Part shown: positions 7,713 to 17,448 of the stretch, piece after piece
Position numbering within the stretch: the stretch's first letter is position 1
How the letters are laid out: each line of letters starts with the position of its first letter
Origin: Sphingomonas sp. CCH21-G11
Lineage (GTDB): Bacteria; Pseudomonadota; Alphaproteobacteria; Sphingomonadales; Sphingomonadaceae
DNA: 58,612 nucleotides
Assembly (NCBI RefSeq): GCF_001555965.1
Contig: NZ_LSHX01000040.1
Coordinates: 1 to 58,612, forward strand
Reading direction: 5' to 3'
Made by a program: the position numbers and the translations under genes
Notes under the pieces: generated by a model
What the model saw: only the letters and a program-made list of their open reading frames with translations
What the model was told of the DNA's origin: nothing
Databases searched by the model: none

Positions 7713-9305
7713 CTATTCCGCCGCTTCGGCGGGCGCGGGGTCCTTCCAGGCCAGCACCGGCTTGCGCGCAGCCTGCGTCTCGTCGAGCCGGCGGCGCGGC
7801 GCGAAATGCGGGGCGGACTTGAGGCTCGCATCCCCCGCCTTGGCACGCAGCACGACCGATCGCAGCGCGCCGATGAACTGGTCGAGCGCCGCCTTGCTCT
7901 CGGTCTCGGTCGGCTCGACCAGCATCGCGCCATGGACGACCAGCGGGAAATAGACGGTCATCGGGTGATAGCCCTCGTCGATCAGCCCCTTGGCGACATC
8001 CAGCGTCGAAAAACCCTCGGCCAGGTTCGAATCGCTGAACAGCGCCTCGTGCATGCAGGGGCCCGACGCCGCGAACGGCGCGTCCATCACGTCCTCCAGG
8101 CTGCGCAGCACATAATTGGCGTTGAGCACCGCATCCTCGGCGACCTGCTTCAGCCCGTCCGCGCCATGGCTGAGGATATAGGTCAGCGCGCGGGTGAACA
8201 TGCCCATCTGGCCATGGAACGCGGTCATCCGCCCGAAGCTGTTGAGCCGCCCGCCGAAATGTTCGTTCGAGAACTCTTCGGCGCGCTCTTCCTCGATCAG
8301 GTGGATGTACCCGTCCTTGGTCCGCGCCGTGTAGGGCAGCGGTGCGAACGGCGACAGCGCCTCTGACAAGACCACCGGCCCCGAACCCGGCCCGCCGCCG
8401 CCATGCGGGGTGGAGAAGGTCTTGTGCAGGTTGATGTGCATCGCGTCGACGCCCAGGTCGCCGGGACGCACCCGCCCGACGATCGCATTGAAGTTCGCGC
8501 CGTCGCAATAGACATAGCCACCGGCGGCGTGCACCGCGTCACTGATCCGCTTCAGGTCACGCTCGAACAGGCCGCAGGTGTTGGGGTTGGTGATCATCAC
8601 CCCCGCGACATCGGGGCCGAGCCGCCGCTCGAGCGCATGCACGTCGACGCGGCCCTCCGGCGTCGCCGGAATATCCTCGACCGTGAACCCCGCAAAGGCG
8701 GCCGTCGCCGGGTTGGTGCCGTGCGCGCTCTCCGGGACCAGGATGACGCGGCGATTGCCCTCGCCGCGCGCTTCCAGCGCCGCCTTGATGCACAGGATGC
8801 CGCACAATTCGCCATGCGCGCCCGCCTTGGGACTCATGGCCACGCCATGCATCCCGGTCAGGTCGATCAGCCAGAAGGCGAGTTCGTTGATGACGCCCAG
8901 CGCGCCCTGCACGGTGTCGACCGGCTGGAGCGGGTGGATGTCGGCAAAGCCGGGCAGCCGGGCCATCCGCTCGTTCAAGCGCGGATTGTGCTTCATCGTG
9001 CACGATCCCAGGGGAAAGAGCCCCAGATCGATGGCGTAATTCTGGCGGCTGAGCCGGGTATAGTGGCGCACCGTCTCCGGCTCCGACAGGCCCGGCAGGC
9101 CGATCGGCCGCGCGCGGTCCAGGCCGCCCAGGCGCGAGTTCACCGCACGCTCGTCGGCCAGGTCGACGCCGGTCGTCTCGGTCGATCCGATCTCGAAGAT
9201 CAGCGCCTCGTCCAGCATCAGCGCGCGGTTGCCGGTATAGGTCGCGCTGCCGGCAGCACCGCCATCGCCGATCGCCGGGCGCCATCCGCTTGCGTTGATC
9301 GTCAT
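7713..9305 (-). CDS. gcvPB: Glycine dehydrogenase (decarboxylating) subunit 2, P-protein beta
   Basis: 530-residue PLP-dependent half of the split P-protein of the glycine cleavage system. The PLP-lysine segment [16 protein letters not shown] is near residue 295, preceded by [13 protein letters not shown] and the family segment [15 protein letters not shown]. Together with GcvPA it decarboxylates glycine and transfers the aminomethyl group to lipoyl-GcvH. The ATG at 9305 overlaps the stop codon of gcvPA by four bases (ATGA), indicating translational coupling and equal expression of the two subunits. Confidence 0.96.
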   Translation of the reverse strand: MTINASGWRPAIGDGGAAGSATYTGNRALMLDEALIFEIGSTETTGVDLADERAVNSRLGGLDRARPIGLPGLSEPETVRHYTRLSRQNYAIDLGLFPLGSCTMKHNPRLNERMARLPGFADIHPLQPVDTVQGALGVINELAFWLIDLTGMHGVAMSPKAGAHGELCGILCIKAALEARGEGNRRVILVPESAHGTNPATAAFAGFTVEDIPATPEGRVDVHALERRLGPDVAGVMITNPNTCGLFERDLKRISDAVHAAGGYVYCDGANFNAIVGRVRPGDLGVDAMHINLHKTFSTPHGGGGPGSGPVVLSEALSPFAPLPYTARTKDGYIHLIEEERAEEFSNEHFGGRLNSFGRMTAFHGQMGMFTRALTYILSHGADGLKQVAEDAVLNANYVLRSLEDVMDAPFAASGPCMHEALFSDSNLAEGFSTLDVAKGLIDEGYHPMTVYFPLVVHGAMLVEPTETESKAALDQFIGALRSVVLRAKAGDASLKSAPHFAPRRRLDETQAARKPVLAWKDPAPAEAAE

Positions 9306-10660
9306 GCCAGCACCTCCGTCAGGCCCGCCACCAGGGCGTCGATGTCCTCGTCCGTGACCGTTTCGGTGACCGCGACCACCAGCCCGTGGTCGAGCGCGTG
9401 CTCGTCGGGATAAAGCCGGCCCAGCGACACGCCGGCCAGGATGCGGCGTTCGGCGAGCTGGCGGACCAGCGGTCGCGCCGTGACGGGCAGGCGCACGGTG
9501 AATTCGTTGAAGAACGCATCATTGACCAGCTCGACACCGGGCACCGCGACCAGCCGCTCGGCCACCTGCACCGCACGCGCGTGATTGATCGCCGCCAGCC
9601 GGCGCAGCCCCGCCTCGCCCAGCAGCGTCATGTGAATCGAGAAGGCGAGCGCGCATAGCCCCGAATTGGTGCAGATGTTCGACGTCGCCTTTTCGCGCCG
9701 GATGTGCTGCTCGCGCGTCGACAGCGTCAGCACGAAGCCGCGCTTGCCATCGGCATCAACCGTCTCGCCGCACAGCCGCCCAGGCATCTGGCGCACCAGC
9801 TTTTCCGAGCAGGCGAACAGGCCGACATACGGCCCGCCGAACTGCAGCCCGACGCCCAGCGACTGGCCCTCGCCAACCACGATGTCCGCGCCCATTTCGC
9901 CGGGAGCGCGGATCGCACCCAGCGCCACCGGCTCGGTCACCACCGCGACGAGCAGCGCCTTCTTCGCATGGCACGCCGCCGCGAGCGTGGTCAGGTCACC
10001 GATCCGGCCGAGAATGTCGGGATACTGCACGACCACGCACGACGTATCGTCGTCGATCCGTGCGATCAGATCGTCAGTGTCGGGCATGGGATCGAGCGTC
10101 GGGACGGCAGTCACCACGTCGTCGCCGGTAAACTTCGCCATCGTCCGCGCGACCGAGACGTAATGCGGATGCAGCCCGCCCGACAGGATCGCCTTGGCCC
10201 GCCGGGTCACCCGGCGCGCCATCGTGATCGCCTCCCAGCACGCAGTCGACCCGTCGTACATCGACGCGTTGGCGACGTCACAGCCGAACAGGCGCGCGAC
10301 CTGAGTCTGGAACTCGAACAGCATCTGCAGCGTGCCCTGCGCGATTTCCGGCTGATAGGGCGTATAGGCGGTCAGGAATTCGCCGCGCTGGATCAGGTGG
10401 TCGACCGTCGCCGGGACATGATGGCGATAGGCGCCGCAGCCGAGGAAGAAGGGCACGTCGCCCGCGACCAGATTCTTCGCCGCCAGCGCCTTCATATGGC
10501 GCTCGACCGCCATCTCGCTGGCATGCATCGGCAGGCCGTGGATCGGGCCGTCGAGCTGGGCTTCCGCCGGCACGTCGACGAACAGGTCGTCGATGGTGGC
10601 CGCACCGATGGTGGCGAGCATGGCGGCGCGGTCGGCCGGGGTCAGGGGCAGGTAACGCAT
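9302..10660 (-). CDS. gcvPA: Glycine dehydrogenase (decarboxylating) subunit 1, P-protein alpha
   Basis: 452-residue non-catalytic partner subunit of the two-part P-protein. The N terminus [15 protein letters not shown] and the segment [19 protein letters not shown] are typical, followed by [16 protein letters not shown]. It lies between gcvH and gcvPB; the space to gcvH is filled by a palindromic repeat, so intra-operon transcripts must cross a strong hairpin. ATG at 10660 is the only sensible start. Confidence 0.95.
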   Translation of the reverse strand: MRYLPLTPADRAAMLATIGAATIDDLFVDVPAEAQLDGPIHGLPMHASEMAVERHMKALAAKNLVAGDVPFFLGCGAYRHHVPATVDHLIQRGEFLTAYTPYQPEIAQGTLQMLFEFQTQVARLFGCDVANASMYDGSTACWEAITMARRVTRRAKAILSGGLHPHYVSVARTMAKFTGDDVVTAVPTLDPMPDTDDLIARIDDDTSCVVVQYPDILGRIGDLTTLAAACHAKKALLVAVVTEPVALGAIRAPGEMGADIVVGEGQSLGVGLQFGGPYVGLFACSEKLVRQMPGRLCGETVDADGKRGFVLTLSTREQHIRREKATSNICTNSGLCALAFSIHMTLLGEAGLRRLAAINHARAVQVAERLVAVPGVELVNDAFFNEFTVRLPVTARPLVRQLAERRILAGVSLGRLYPDEHALDHGLVVAVTETVTDEDIDALVAGLTEVLA

Positions 10661-10669
10661 ATGATTTCC

Positions 10670-10752
10670 CGTTGCTCCGGCGGAGGCCGGAGCCGCAAGC
10701 AGCGGGCGCGTGCTTCGATGTCGAAGCAGCCCCGGCCTCCGCCGGGGCGACG
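10670..10752. repeat. Palindromic element inside the gcv operon
   Basis: GCTCCGGCGGAGGCCGGAGC on the left and GCCCCGGCCTCCGCCGGGGC on the right are inverted arms, ending in CGACG. A short inner pair (GTGCTTCGA/TCGAAGC) also exists. It occupies almost the whole gcvPA-gcvH spacer (10661-10757), where its hairpins may stabilise or attenuate segments of the polycistronic mRNA (inference). Confidence 0.85.
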
Positions 10753-10757
10753 CCGGA

Positions 10758-11129
10758 TCACAGTTTCGCGACGAACGCCTCGTATTTGCCTTCGTCCATC
10801 AGCTCGTCGAGCTCGGACGGATCGCTCAGCGTCAGCTTGAAGAACCAGCCGTCGCCCTCCGGATCCTCGTTGACCAGCCCGGGATTGTCCTCGAGCGCCG
10901 CATTGCCCTCCAGCACGGTGCCCGACACCGGCGCATAGACGTCGGACGCGGCCTTGACCGATTCGACGACCGCAGCGTCATCGCCCTTGGTGAATTCCTT
11001 GCCCTCCTCGGGCACCTCGACGAACACCACGTCGCCCAGCTGGCCCTGGGCGTAATCGGTGATACCGACGGTGGCGACATCGCCGTCGACATCGATCCAC
11101 TCATGGTCTTCGGTAAAGTATCGGCTCAT
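10758..11129 (-). CDS. gcvH: Glycine cleavage system H protein
   Basis: 123-residue lipoyl carrier that shuttles the aminomethyl intermediate from the P-protein to GcvT. The lipoylation site is Lys59 in [17 protein letters not shown], and the family segments [19 protein letters not shown] and [14 protein letters not shown] are intact. [11 protein letters not shown] at 11129 is the start (an in-frame ATG/GTG upstream would add residues foreign to the family). The gap of 13 bases to the gcvT stop suggests co-transcription. Confidence 0.96.
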   Translation of the reverse strand: MSRYFTEDHEWIDVDGDVATVGITDYAQGQLGDVVFVEVPEEGKEFTKGDDAAVVESVKAASDVYAPVSGTVLEGNAALEDNPGLVNEDPEGDGWFFKLTLSDPSELDELMDEGKYEAFVAKL

Positions 11130-11142
11130 ATGGGCGGGCTCC

Positions 11143-12390
11143 TCAACGAACGTAACGATGGGGGACAAACGGCATGGCGACGATTTCGGCGCGGTGCGAC
11201 TTGCCGCGCTGGGCGAGGGTCACCATCGTGCCGGCAGCCGCAAGCGCGGCGGGCACATAGGCCATCGCGATCGGCTTCTGGACCGTCGGCGCGAATCCGC
11301 CCGACGTGACGCGGCCGATCGCGCGGCCGTCGGCGTCGACGACTTCGGCGCCTTCGCGCACCGGCTGGCGCCCCTCGACGACCAGGCCGACGCGTTTGAC
11401 CGCCGCGCCTTGCGCCAGCTGCGCGGCGATCCGCTCGGCACCGGCAAAGCCGCCCGCCTCGCGCCGCTTCTTCGACAAGGCAAAGGTCAGGTCCGCCTCG
11501 ACCGGTGTCGTGTCGGGATCGAGGTCATGGCCATAAAGCGGCAGGCCGGCCTCCAGCCGCAGCGAATCGCGCGCGCCCAGCCCGATCGGCTTGACCTCCG
11601 GCTCGGCGCACAGCGCATCGGCGAGCGCCACCGCGGCATCGGCCGGCACCGAAATCTCGAAGCCGTCCTCGCCGGTATAGCCCGAGCGCGAGACGTGCAG
11701 CTCGACGCCCTGCCAGCGATACGTCGCGGCCTGCATGAAGGTCAGCCGCTCGACCGGCGCGCCCTCGACCGCGACCGGGACCAGCCCCAGCCGCGCCAGC
11801 GCATCGACCGCCTTCGGCCCCTGCAGCGCCAGCAGAGCGTGCTCGTCCAGGTGATTGAGCGTGATCTCGTCGGGCAGGAATTCGCGCAGATGGGCGATGT
11901 CGTCCCATTTGGTCGCGCCGTTGACCACCAGGTAGAGCGCCTCGCTTGTCGCGTCACCCACTTCGCCGTTCGCTTCGAGCGAAGTCGAGAAGCGTGTCTC
12001 GACGCTGCTCGACACGAACGGGGACGAAGCCGGGGTCAGCCGCGTGACCATCAGGTCGTCGAGCACGCCGCCATTTTCGGCAAGCAGCAGCGTGTAGCGC
12101 ACCCGCCCCGGCTTCAGCGCGGAAATGTCGCCGGGCACCAGTGCCTCCAGCGCCTGCGCCGCGCCCTCGCCGGAAATCACCAGCTGGCCCATATGCGATA
12201 CATCGAACAGCCCGGCGGATTCGCGCGTCCACAGATGCTCGGCCATGATGCCGTCATACTGGACCGGCATCTCATAGCCCGCGAACGGCACCATGCGGCC
12301 GCCGCGCGCGCGGTGCCAGGCGTCGAGCGGCAGCCGGTCGAGCGCGACCGCCGCGTCGTCATCCGCATCCTGAAGGTCGAGATCGCTCAT
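11143..12390 (-). CDS. gcvT: Glycine cleavage system T protein (aminomethyltransferase)
   Basis: 415-residue folate-dependent aminomethyltransferase that releases ammonia and forms 5,10-methylenetetrahydrofolate. Family motifs: [44 protein letters not shown] and [20 protein letters not shown]. First gene of the operon, 75-80 bases below a tandem glycine riboswitch. It carries an insertion of about 30 residues after DDLMVTRL (about residues 115-150, containing [18 protein letters not shown]) where relatives go straight to [13 protein letters not shown]; this is encoded by a palindromic repeat (11966-12021). ATG at 12390 (MSDLDLQD) chosen; upstream in-frame starts run into the riboswitch leader. 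Confidence 0.95.
   Translation of the reverse strand: MSDLDLQDADDDAAVALDRLPLDAWHRARGGRMVPFAGYEMPVQYDGIMAEHLWTRESAGLFDVSHMGQLVISGEGAAQALEALVPGDISALKPGRVRYTLLLAENGGVLDDLMVTRLTPASSPFVSSSVETRFSTSLEANGEVGDATSEALYLVVNGATKWDDIAHLREFLPDEITLNHLDEHALLALQGPKAVDALARLGLVPVAVEGAPVERLTFMQAATYRWQGVELHVSRSGYTGEDGFEISVPADAAVALADALCAEPEVKPIGLGARDSLRLEAGLPLYGHDLDPDTTPVEADLTFALSKKRREAGGFAGAERIAAQLAQGAAVKRVGLVVEGRQPVREGAEVVDADGRAIGRVTSGGFAPTVQKPIAMAYVPAALAAAGTMVTLAQRGKSHRAEIVAMPFVPHRYVR
11966..12021. repeat. Palindromic repeat in frame inside gcvT
   Basis: CCGTTCG (11966-11972) and its complement CGAACGG (12015-12021) bracket nested dyads CTTCGAGCGAAG and CGAGAAGCGTGTCTCG. The sequence is the widespread sphingomonad repeat that encodes [22 protein letters not shown] peptides in this frame. 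Its 56 bases plus flanking filler keep the gcvT frame open and add a surface-loop-sized peptide to GcvT. Confidence 0.8.
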
Positions 12391-12464
12391 CGGGCACATC
12401 CATGCAGGCAGGAGGACAATCGACACAGTATCCCTGCCGCCGCTGCGGCCCGGTCTGCATCGCC

Positions 12465-12655
12465 CCCTCTGTCACGGAACCTGAGAGCTTTCCCCGGGGC
12501 GAGTACCCGGGTTACCCCTTCGGTGGCCCCGGATCGGGTCCGGGGCGCTTTCCAGAGTGTCGATTTGGTCCGCGCGGTCCCGTCTGCCTGAGAGATTCCG
12601 GGGCGGTTGCTCCTTCGGCGGCGCCGTTCCCGTGACCGGTCACGACACGCTCTCC
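12465..12655 (-). ncRNA. Tandem glycine riboswitch upstream of gcvT
   Basis: Read on the minus strand, two aptamers follow one another. Aptamer 1 (about 12655-12550) has GCGGGAGAG, then CGCCGAAGGAGCAA and GAATCTCTCAGGCA. Aptamer 2 (about 12547-12465) has CCACCGAAGGGGTAA and AAGCTCTCAGGTTCCG. These paired CCGAAGG...CTCTCAGG modules define the glycine riboswitch class, which in this position normally turns on gcv expression when glycine is high. Downstream, GGCAGG and CCTGCC (about 12433-12438 and 12407-12412) could pair as part of the expression platform near the gcvT start; that part is inference. Confidence 0.93.
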
Positions 12656-12777
12656 CGCGCGGCCCATGCCGGTTGCCCGCCATCGACGGGCTTACGCATG
12701 ACGCGGCGCAGCAACCGAGTCAATCTGGCATTCGCGGCAAATCCGGCGACGTGGCGCAAACCGCCGCGCGGCGGCGC

Positions 12778-13428
12778 TCAGCGCGTGACGTTGTAGCGCA
12801 GCTGCGCCTCGGTCAGCTGAAAGCCGACCAGCGCCTCGAACGTCGCGCTCAGCACCGCCTGGCGCACCGCCGGCGTGCTGAGCGGGTCGATCGCCGCATC
12901 CTGATCGCCCGCGCGGCGGCGACGGGTCAGCTCGGCGCGGACTTCATCGGGCAGGGTGGCGGCGGCCGCGTCGATGACGGCGGTTCCGTCTCCCTTTGCG
13001 GTTGTGCGTGCCTCGCCGGGCGCAAAACGCAGCGTCACGCTGCCGACCCGCTTCGACACCACCTGCGTGCCGCCGCGGACGACGCTCACGAAATAGGGCA
13101 GCGTCACGTCACGCGCACCGTCTGCGTTCTGGCGGCTGCCCTGGACATCGAAGGTCAGGCGGCTGACGATCTCGTTGCCGGTCTGACCACATTCGGCGCG
13201 GACATTGGTGATGATCGCCGTCACGTCGATCGCGCGCGAATCGGTGCTGCCCGCAGGATTGAACAGCGTGATGTCGCCGGTACCCGCGGGCACCGCGGCG
13301 ATCGGGCAGGCCGACCGCACTGCCGTGACGCCCACCCCGCCCTCGACTTCCAGGTCGCCGGTGCGCCGGCAACCGCCCAGCACCAGCATCGCGGTGAGGG
13401 CACAAAGCGCAATCGGGCGGAACTTCAC
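12778..13428 (-). CDS. Exported lipoprotein of unknown function
   Basis: 216 residues. The N terminus [20 protein letters not shown] is a lipoprotein signal with lipobox LGGC, so the mature protein should be anchored by Cys20. The rest is soluble, probably beta-rich, with no motif I can assign ([36 protein letters not shown]). The start is GTG at 13428, nine bases after GAGGG. It lies between the riboswitch leader of gcvT and the divergent ispH gene; no operon partner. Confidence 0.75.
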   Translation of the reverse strand: MKFRPIALCALTAMLVLGGCRRTGDLEVEGGVGVTAVRSACPIAAVPAGTGDITLFNPAGSTDSRAIDVTAIITNVRAECGQTGNEIVSRLTFDVQGSRQNADGARDVTLPYFVSVVRGGTQVVSKRVGSVTLRFAPGEARTTAKGDGTAVIDAAAATLPDEVRAELTRRRRAGDQDAAIDPLSTPAVRQAVLSATFEALVGFQLTEAQLRYNVTR

Positions 13429-13565
13429 TGGCAGGAACCCTCATCAAACTCGGCGCGGAATGCCGCAACACTGGACAGGCCGGGGGCGTCGGCACCCGGC
13501 CCGGAACGGGGCGCACCATAGGAACCGCCTTTCGCCCACGCAAGCAATCGCGTAGACGCTGGCCC

Positions 13566-14519
13566 ATGACGACCGACGCCAAGCCGCAACTCGACCTGCT
13601 GATCGCCGCGCCACGCGGCTTTTGTGCCGGGGTCGACCGCGCGATCCAGATCGTCGAGCTGGCGATCGCGCGCTACGGCGCGCCCGTCTATGTCCGGCAC
13701 GAAATCGTTCACAACCGCTATGTCGTTGAGAACCTGAAGGCCAAGGGCGCGGTCTTCGTCGACGAGCTGGATGAAGTGCCCGACGGCGTCACCGTCGTCT
13801 TTTCCGCGCATGGCGTGCCGAAGGTCGTTCCCGCCCAGGCGGAGGCACGCGGGCTGTCCTATCTCGACGCGACATGCCCGCTGGTTTCCAAGGTCCACCG
13901 CCAGGCCGAGCGCCTGGTCGCCGCCGGCCGCCACATCGTCTTCGTCGGCCATGCCGGCCATCCCGAAGTCATCGGGACCTTCGGCCAGGTGCCCGACGGC
14001 CGCATGTCGCTGGTCGAAACGGTCGAGGATGTCGAGGCGCTCGACGTGCCCGATCCGGAAAACCTCGCCTACCTGACCCAGACCACCCTGTCCGTCGACG
14101 ATACCGCGGCGATCTGCGCGGCGCTCCAGGCGCGCTTTCCCGCGATCCTCGCGCCCAAGGCCGACGATATCTGCTACGCGACGTCCAATCGCCAGGCGGC
14201 GGTCAAGGCGATCGCCTCATCATGCGAGCGTGTGCTGGTTATCGGCGCGCCCAATTCGTCCAACTCGCTCCGGCTGGTCGAGGTCGCCGAGCGTGAAGGC
14301 ACGCCGTCGCGGTTGATCCAGCGCGGCGCCGATCTCGATTTCGCCTGGCTCGACGGGGTGCGAACGCTGGGGATCACGGCCGGTGCGTCCGCCCCGGAGA
14401 TCCTGGTTCGCGAAGTCGTCGATGCGATCGCGAGCCGCTTCGATGTGACCGAGCGCGAGGTGGAAGTGACGCGCGAGGCGATCGCGTTTCGGCTGCCGCG
14501 CGGGCTCGAAGCCGCCTGA
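13566..14519 (+). CDS. ispH: 4-hydroxy-3-methylbut-2-enyl diphosphate reductase
   Basis: 317-residue last enzyme of the MEP isoprenoid pathway, converting HMBPP to IPP and DMAPP with an iron-sulphur cluster. The three cluster cysteines are in [14 protein letters not shown] (near residue 19), [12 protein letters not shown] (near 103) and [11 protein letters not shown] (near 203). The substrate-binding PNSSNS and the conserved YVRHEIVHN are present. Start ATG 13566 has only a weak ribosome-binding site. Probably co-transcribed with thrB and rnhA, an order conserved in many alphaproteobacteria. Confidence 0.97.
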   Translation: MTTDAKPQLDLLIAAPRGFCAGVDRAIQIVELAIARYGAPVYVRHEIVHNRYVVENLKAKGAVFVDELDEVPDGVTVVFSAHGVPKVVPAQAEARGLSYLDATCPLVSKVHRQAERLVAAGRHIVFVGHAGHPEVIGTFGQVPDGRMSLVETVEDVEALDVPDPENLAYLTQTTLSVDDTAAICAALQARFPAILAPKADDICYATSNRQAAVKAIASSCERVLVIGAPNSSNSLRLVEVAEREGTPSRLIQRGADLDFAWLDGVRTLGITAGASAPEILVREVVDAIASRFDVTEREVEVTREAIAFRLPRGLEAA

Positions 14520-14537
14520 CGCGCGTCGCAGCGCCGG

Positions 14538-15506
14538 ATGGCCGTCTATACGCATGTGTCCGCCGAGGCGCTCGGCGCGTTCCTGACCCGATTCGATGTC
14601 GGCGATCTCGTCTCGGCCAAGGGCATTGCCGAGGGGGTGGAGAACAGCAACTACCTGGTCGAAACCACGCGCGACCGCTTCATCCTGACGCTCTATGAAA
14701 AGCGGGTGTCGGCGGACGACCTGCCCTATTTCCTGTCGCTGCTCGATCATCTGGCGGCCAAGGGCCTGCCGGTGCCGCCGGCGATCAAGGACCGTCGGGG
14801 CCAGGCGATTCATGAACTGGCCGGGCGTCCCGCCTGCCTGATCCGCTTCCTGAAGGGCGTGTCATTGTCCCACCCCACCCCGGCCCAGGCACTGGCGGCG
14901 GGCGATGCAATGGGGCGGATGCACGCCGCCGTCGCCGACTTCACCGGCGATCGCGTCAATTCGATGGGAGAGCCGACCTGGCGCGCGCTGTATGAACGTT
15001 GCGGCATCAGCCTGGATGAAATCGCGCCGGGGCTTCACCACGATCTCGGCTTCGCGATCGGCGACCTCGCAGCAACCTGGGATCGCGATGGGCTTGACCG
15101 CTGCGCCATCCATGCCGACCTGTTTCCCGACAATGTCCTGATGCTGGGCGACGCGATCACCGGGTTGATCGACTTCTATTTCGCCTGCACCGACATCCGC
15201 CTGTACGACCTGGCGATCATGCACGCCGCCTGGTCGTTCGACGCCAGCGGCACGCACCACGATGCGGCGGTCGGTGATGCACTGATCGCCGGATACGCCC
15301 GACACTTCCCGCTGAGCGGGGCCGAGCGGGCAGCGTTCAGCGACCTAGCGGTCGGCGCGTGCATCCGCTTCACCCTTTCGCGCGCATGGGACTGGCTCAA
15401 CACGCCTGCCGATGCGCTGGTGACGCGCAAGGACCCGCTCGCCTTCTGGCGGCGGCTGCGCGTCTATGATCCGAACCTCGCCGGCCTGACCCGGACGCTC
15501 GCATGA
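14538..15506 (+). CDS. thrB: Homoserine kinase (ThrB, choline-kinase-like fold)
   Basis: 322 residues; phosphorylates L-homoserine for threonine synthesis. This is the alphaproteobacterial type related to aminoglycoside phosphotransferases, not the GHMP type of enterics: catalytic-loop [13 protein letters not shown] near residue 197, metal-binding [12 protein letters not shown] near 215, and N-terminal [16 protein letters not shown]. It starts 19 bases after ispH and its stop overlaps the rnhA start by four bases. Confidence 0.94.
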   Translation: MAVYTHVSAEALGAFLTRFDVGDLVSAKGIAEGVENSNYLVETTRDRFILTLYEKRVSADDLPYFLSLLDHLAAKGLPVPPAIKDRRGQAIHELAGRPACLIRFLKGVSLSHPTPAQALAAGDAMGRMHAAVADFTGDRVNSMGEPTWRALYERCGISLDEIAPGLHHDLGFAIGDLAATWDRDGLDRCAIHADLFPDNVLMLGDAITGLIDFYFACTDIRLYDLAIMHAAWSFDASGTHHDAAVGDALIAGYARHFPLSGAERAAFSDLAVGACIRFTLSRAWDWLNTPADALVTRKDPLAFWRRLRVYDPNLAGLTRTLA

Positions 15507-15973
15507 CCGAGTTGCCGCTGGTCGAAATCGCCACCGATGGCGCGTGCAAGGGCAATCCGGGTCCCGGCGGCTGGGGCGCGATCCTGCGGTTCGGCGACAA
15601 GGAACGCGAGCTGTCGGGCGGCGAGCCGCTGACGACCAACAACCGCATGGAGCTGATGGCGGCGATCGAGGCGTTGCGCGCGCTCAACAAGCCTTGCCGG
15701 GTCAAGCTGACCACCGACAGCCGCTATGTCATGGACGGCCTGACCAAATGGATCCACGGCTGGCGACGCAATGGCTGGCGCACCGCCGACCGCAAGCCGG
15801 TCAAGAATGCCGAACTGTGGCAGCAGCTGCTCGCCGCCGCCGAACCGCATCGCGTCGAATGGCAGTGGGTCAAGGGGCATGCCGGCCACCCCGACAATGA
15901 TCGCGCCGACCGGCTGGCCAGCGACGCTGCACTGGCGGTGGCGGCCGGCAGGACATCGCCGGCGCGCGGATGA
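15503..15973 (+). CDS. rnhA: Ribonuclease HI
   Basis: 156-residue endonuclease that removes RNA from RNA-DNA hybrids. The catalytic acidic residues are in [17 protein letters not shown] (Asp10), NRMELMAAI (Glu), TDSRYVMDG (Asp) and NDRADRLA (Asp), with the basic helix [11 protein letters not shown]. The ATG overlaps the thrB stop codon (ATGA), so translation is coupled to the ispH-thrB transcript. Confidence 0.97.
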   Translation: MTELPLVEIATDGACKGNPGPGGWGAILRFGDKERELSGGEPLTTNNRMELMAAIEALRALNKPCRVKLTTDSRYVMDGLTKWIHGWRRNGWRTADRKPVKNAELWQQLLAAAEPHRVEWQWVKGHAGHPDNDRADRLASDAALAVAAGRTSPARG

Positions 15974-16091
15974 TGCGGCGATCGGAGTGCGCGCGGGGTC
16001 GAAGCCGGCGCCGCACCCTCGACACGCCCAGGGACCTTCCATATCAGCAAAGCGTTGCTGCTGCGATGCAACACACGGAGTCTGACGGGCA

Positions 16092-17180
16092 ATGACATCC
16101 TCACCGGGGCGCGAACCGATTACCCCTGTTATCCTGTCGGGGGGATCGGGCACCCGGCTATGGCCCTTTTCCCGACCGGAAATGCCCAAGCAGTTCCTTG
16201 CCCTCGACGGCACCGAGACGATGCTCCAGGCGACCGTCAACCGCGTGCCGGTCTCCGCCGGCTTCGCGGCACCCATCGTCGTCGCGGCACAGGGTCATGC
16301 GCCATTGGTCACCGCCCAGCTGTCTGCGATCGGCGTCGACGCCGCATCGGTGATCCTCGAGCCGGTGGCGCGCAACACCGCGCCGGCCATCGCGCTCGCG
16401 GCTCTCGCGGTCGACGGTGACCCGATCCTGCTCGTCATGCCGTCCGACCATGTCATCCGGGATGTCGCCGCGTTTCATGCCGCGATCGGGCGCGCGCGCG
16501 ACCTGGCCGACGATGGCTGGCTGGTCACGTTCGGGATCACGCCCGATTCGCCGCAAACCGGCTATGGCTGGATCGAGATCGGCGCGCCGCTGGGCGAAGG
16601 CACGTTCCGCGTGAACCGCTTCCTCGAAAAGCCGTCGCGCGAGCGGGCGGACGCGATGCTCGCTGCCGGTGGCCATGCCTGGAACGGCGGCATCTTTCTG
16701 TTCCGGGCAAGCGCCTATCTGAACGCGCTGGATGCCCACGCGCCCGACGTTGCGGATGCCGCGCGCCGGGCAATGGCGGTGCCGCGCACCGATGGCGCGC
16801 TGCTGCACCCGGATGCGCATGCGATCGCGTCGGCGCCGTCGATTTCGATCGACTATGCAGTGATGGAAAAGGCGCCGCAGGTGGCGGTGGTTCCGGTCGG
16901 CATGGAATGGAGCGACGTCGGCAGCTGGGACGCGCTGCACGGCATCAGCGCCTGCGACGACGCCGGGAATGTGTGTCGTGGCGATGTCGTGGCGATCGAC
17001 AGCCGCGACTGCCTGGTGCTCGCCGGGGGCGCACGCGTCGCCGTTCTCGGGGTAGAGGGGCTGGCGGTCATCGTCGACGGCGACGACATCCTGATCCTGC
17101 CGCGCGCACGGTCGCAGGACGTGAAGCGCGTGACCGATGCAGTCGCGGACCGACCCGCAAGGTCCAGCCCGACCGGCTGA
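16092..17180 (+). CDS. Mannose-1-phosphate guanylyltransferase (GDP-mannose pyrophosphorylase)
   Basis: 362-residue nucleotidyltransferase forming GDP-mannose from mannose 1-phosphate and GTP, a precursor of surface polysaccharides. The N-terminal signature SGGSGTRLWPFSRPEMPKQF (residues ~16-35) and later VNRFLEKPSRERA, HAWNGGIFLFRA and SIDYAVMEKA are diagnostic of the ManC/CpsB family. It stops after the nucleotidyltransferase and beta-helix part (about 360 residues); the C-terminal cupin phosphomannose isomerase domain of the bifunctional ~470-residue enzymes is absent. No polysaccharide genes adjoin it here. Confidence 0.9.
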   Translation: MTSSPGREPITPVILSGGSGTRLWPFSRPEMPKQFLALDGTETMLQATVNRVPVSAGFAAPIVVAAQGHAPLVTAQLSAIGVDAASVILEPVARNTAPAIALAALAVDGDPILLVMPSDHVIRDVAAFHAAIGRARDLADDGWLVTFGITPDSPQTGYGWIEIGAPLGEGTFRVNRFLEKPSRERADAMLAAGGHAWNGGIFLFRASAYLNALDAHAPDVADAARRAMAVPRTDGALLHPDAHAIASAPSISIDYAVMEKAPQVAVVPVGMEWSDVGSWDALHGISACDDAGNVCRGDVVAIDSRDCLVLAGGARVAVLGVEGLAVIVDGDDILILPRARSQDVKRVTDAVADRPARSSPTG

Positions 17181-17201
17181 CCGGCGAATCGAAGATGGCG
17201 G

Positions 17202-17378
17202 TCAGTCGCCCTCTTCGACCGGCGCGCCAGGACCGTTTTTCAGGACGGACTCGATCGCATTGCGCGCGCTGGCCTTCGAGGCATAGCCCTCGGTCCACCA
17301 GATCAGTTCCGAATTATACTTGAACTTGGCGACGAACTCGCCGGCCTTGTTCTTTTCGATCACGAACTTGTGCGCCAT
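17202..17378 (-). CDS. DUF1508/YegP-family small protein
   Basis: 58 residues: MAHKFVIEKNKAGEFVAKFK, then YNSELIWWTEGYASKASARN, then an acidic tail. The pattern F.I.K...GE....F...N..LIW..EGY.SK..A...IES...N matches one repeat of the DUF1508 (YegP) family, short beta-beta-beta-alpha proteins of unknown role. GGGGGCGATGCG precedes the ATG at 17378. E. coli YegP carries two repeats; this one has a single copy, as is common in alphaproteobacteria. It lies convergent to the mannose-1-phosphate guanylyltransferase gene. Confidence 0.85.
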   Translation of the reverse strand: MAHKFVIEKNKAGEFVAKFKYNSELIWWTEGYASKASARNAIESVLKNGPGAPVEEGD

Positions 17379-17448
17379 CGCATCGCCCCCGATTCATCGT
17401 TTCGGCACGGGAAGGATCGACGCAATCGGCGCCGACGTCAACCGGCGG

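Noticed and set aside
12480..12520. GGAACC near 12476 as an EcfG stress promoter
   Set aside because: It belongs to the conserved core of the second glycine aptamer and there is no properly spaced GTT.
12607..13521. 304-residue plus-strand ORF over the riboswitch and lipoprotein gene
   Set aside because: Antisense to a tandem glycine riboswitch and a lipoprotein with a clear signal; no protein motif.
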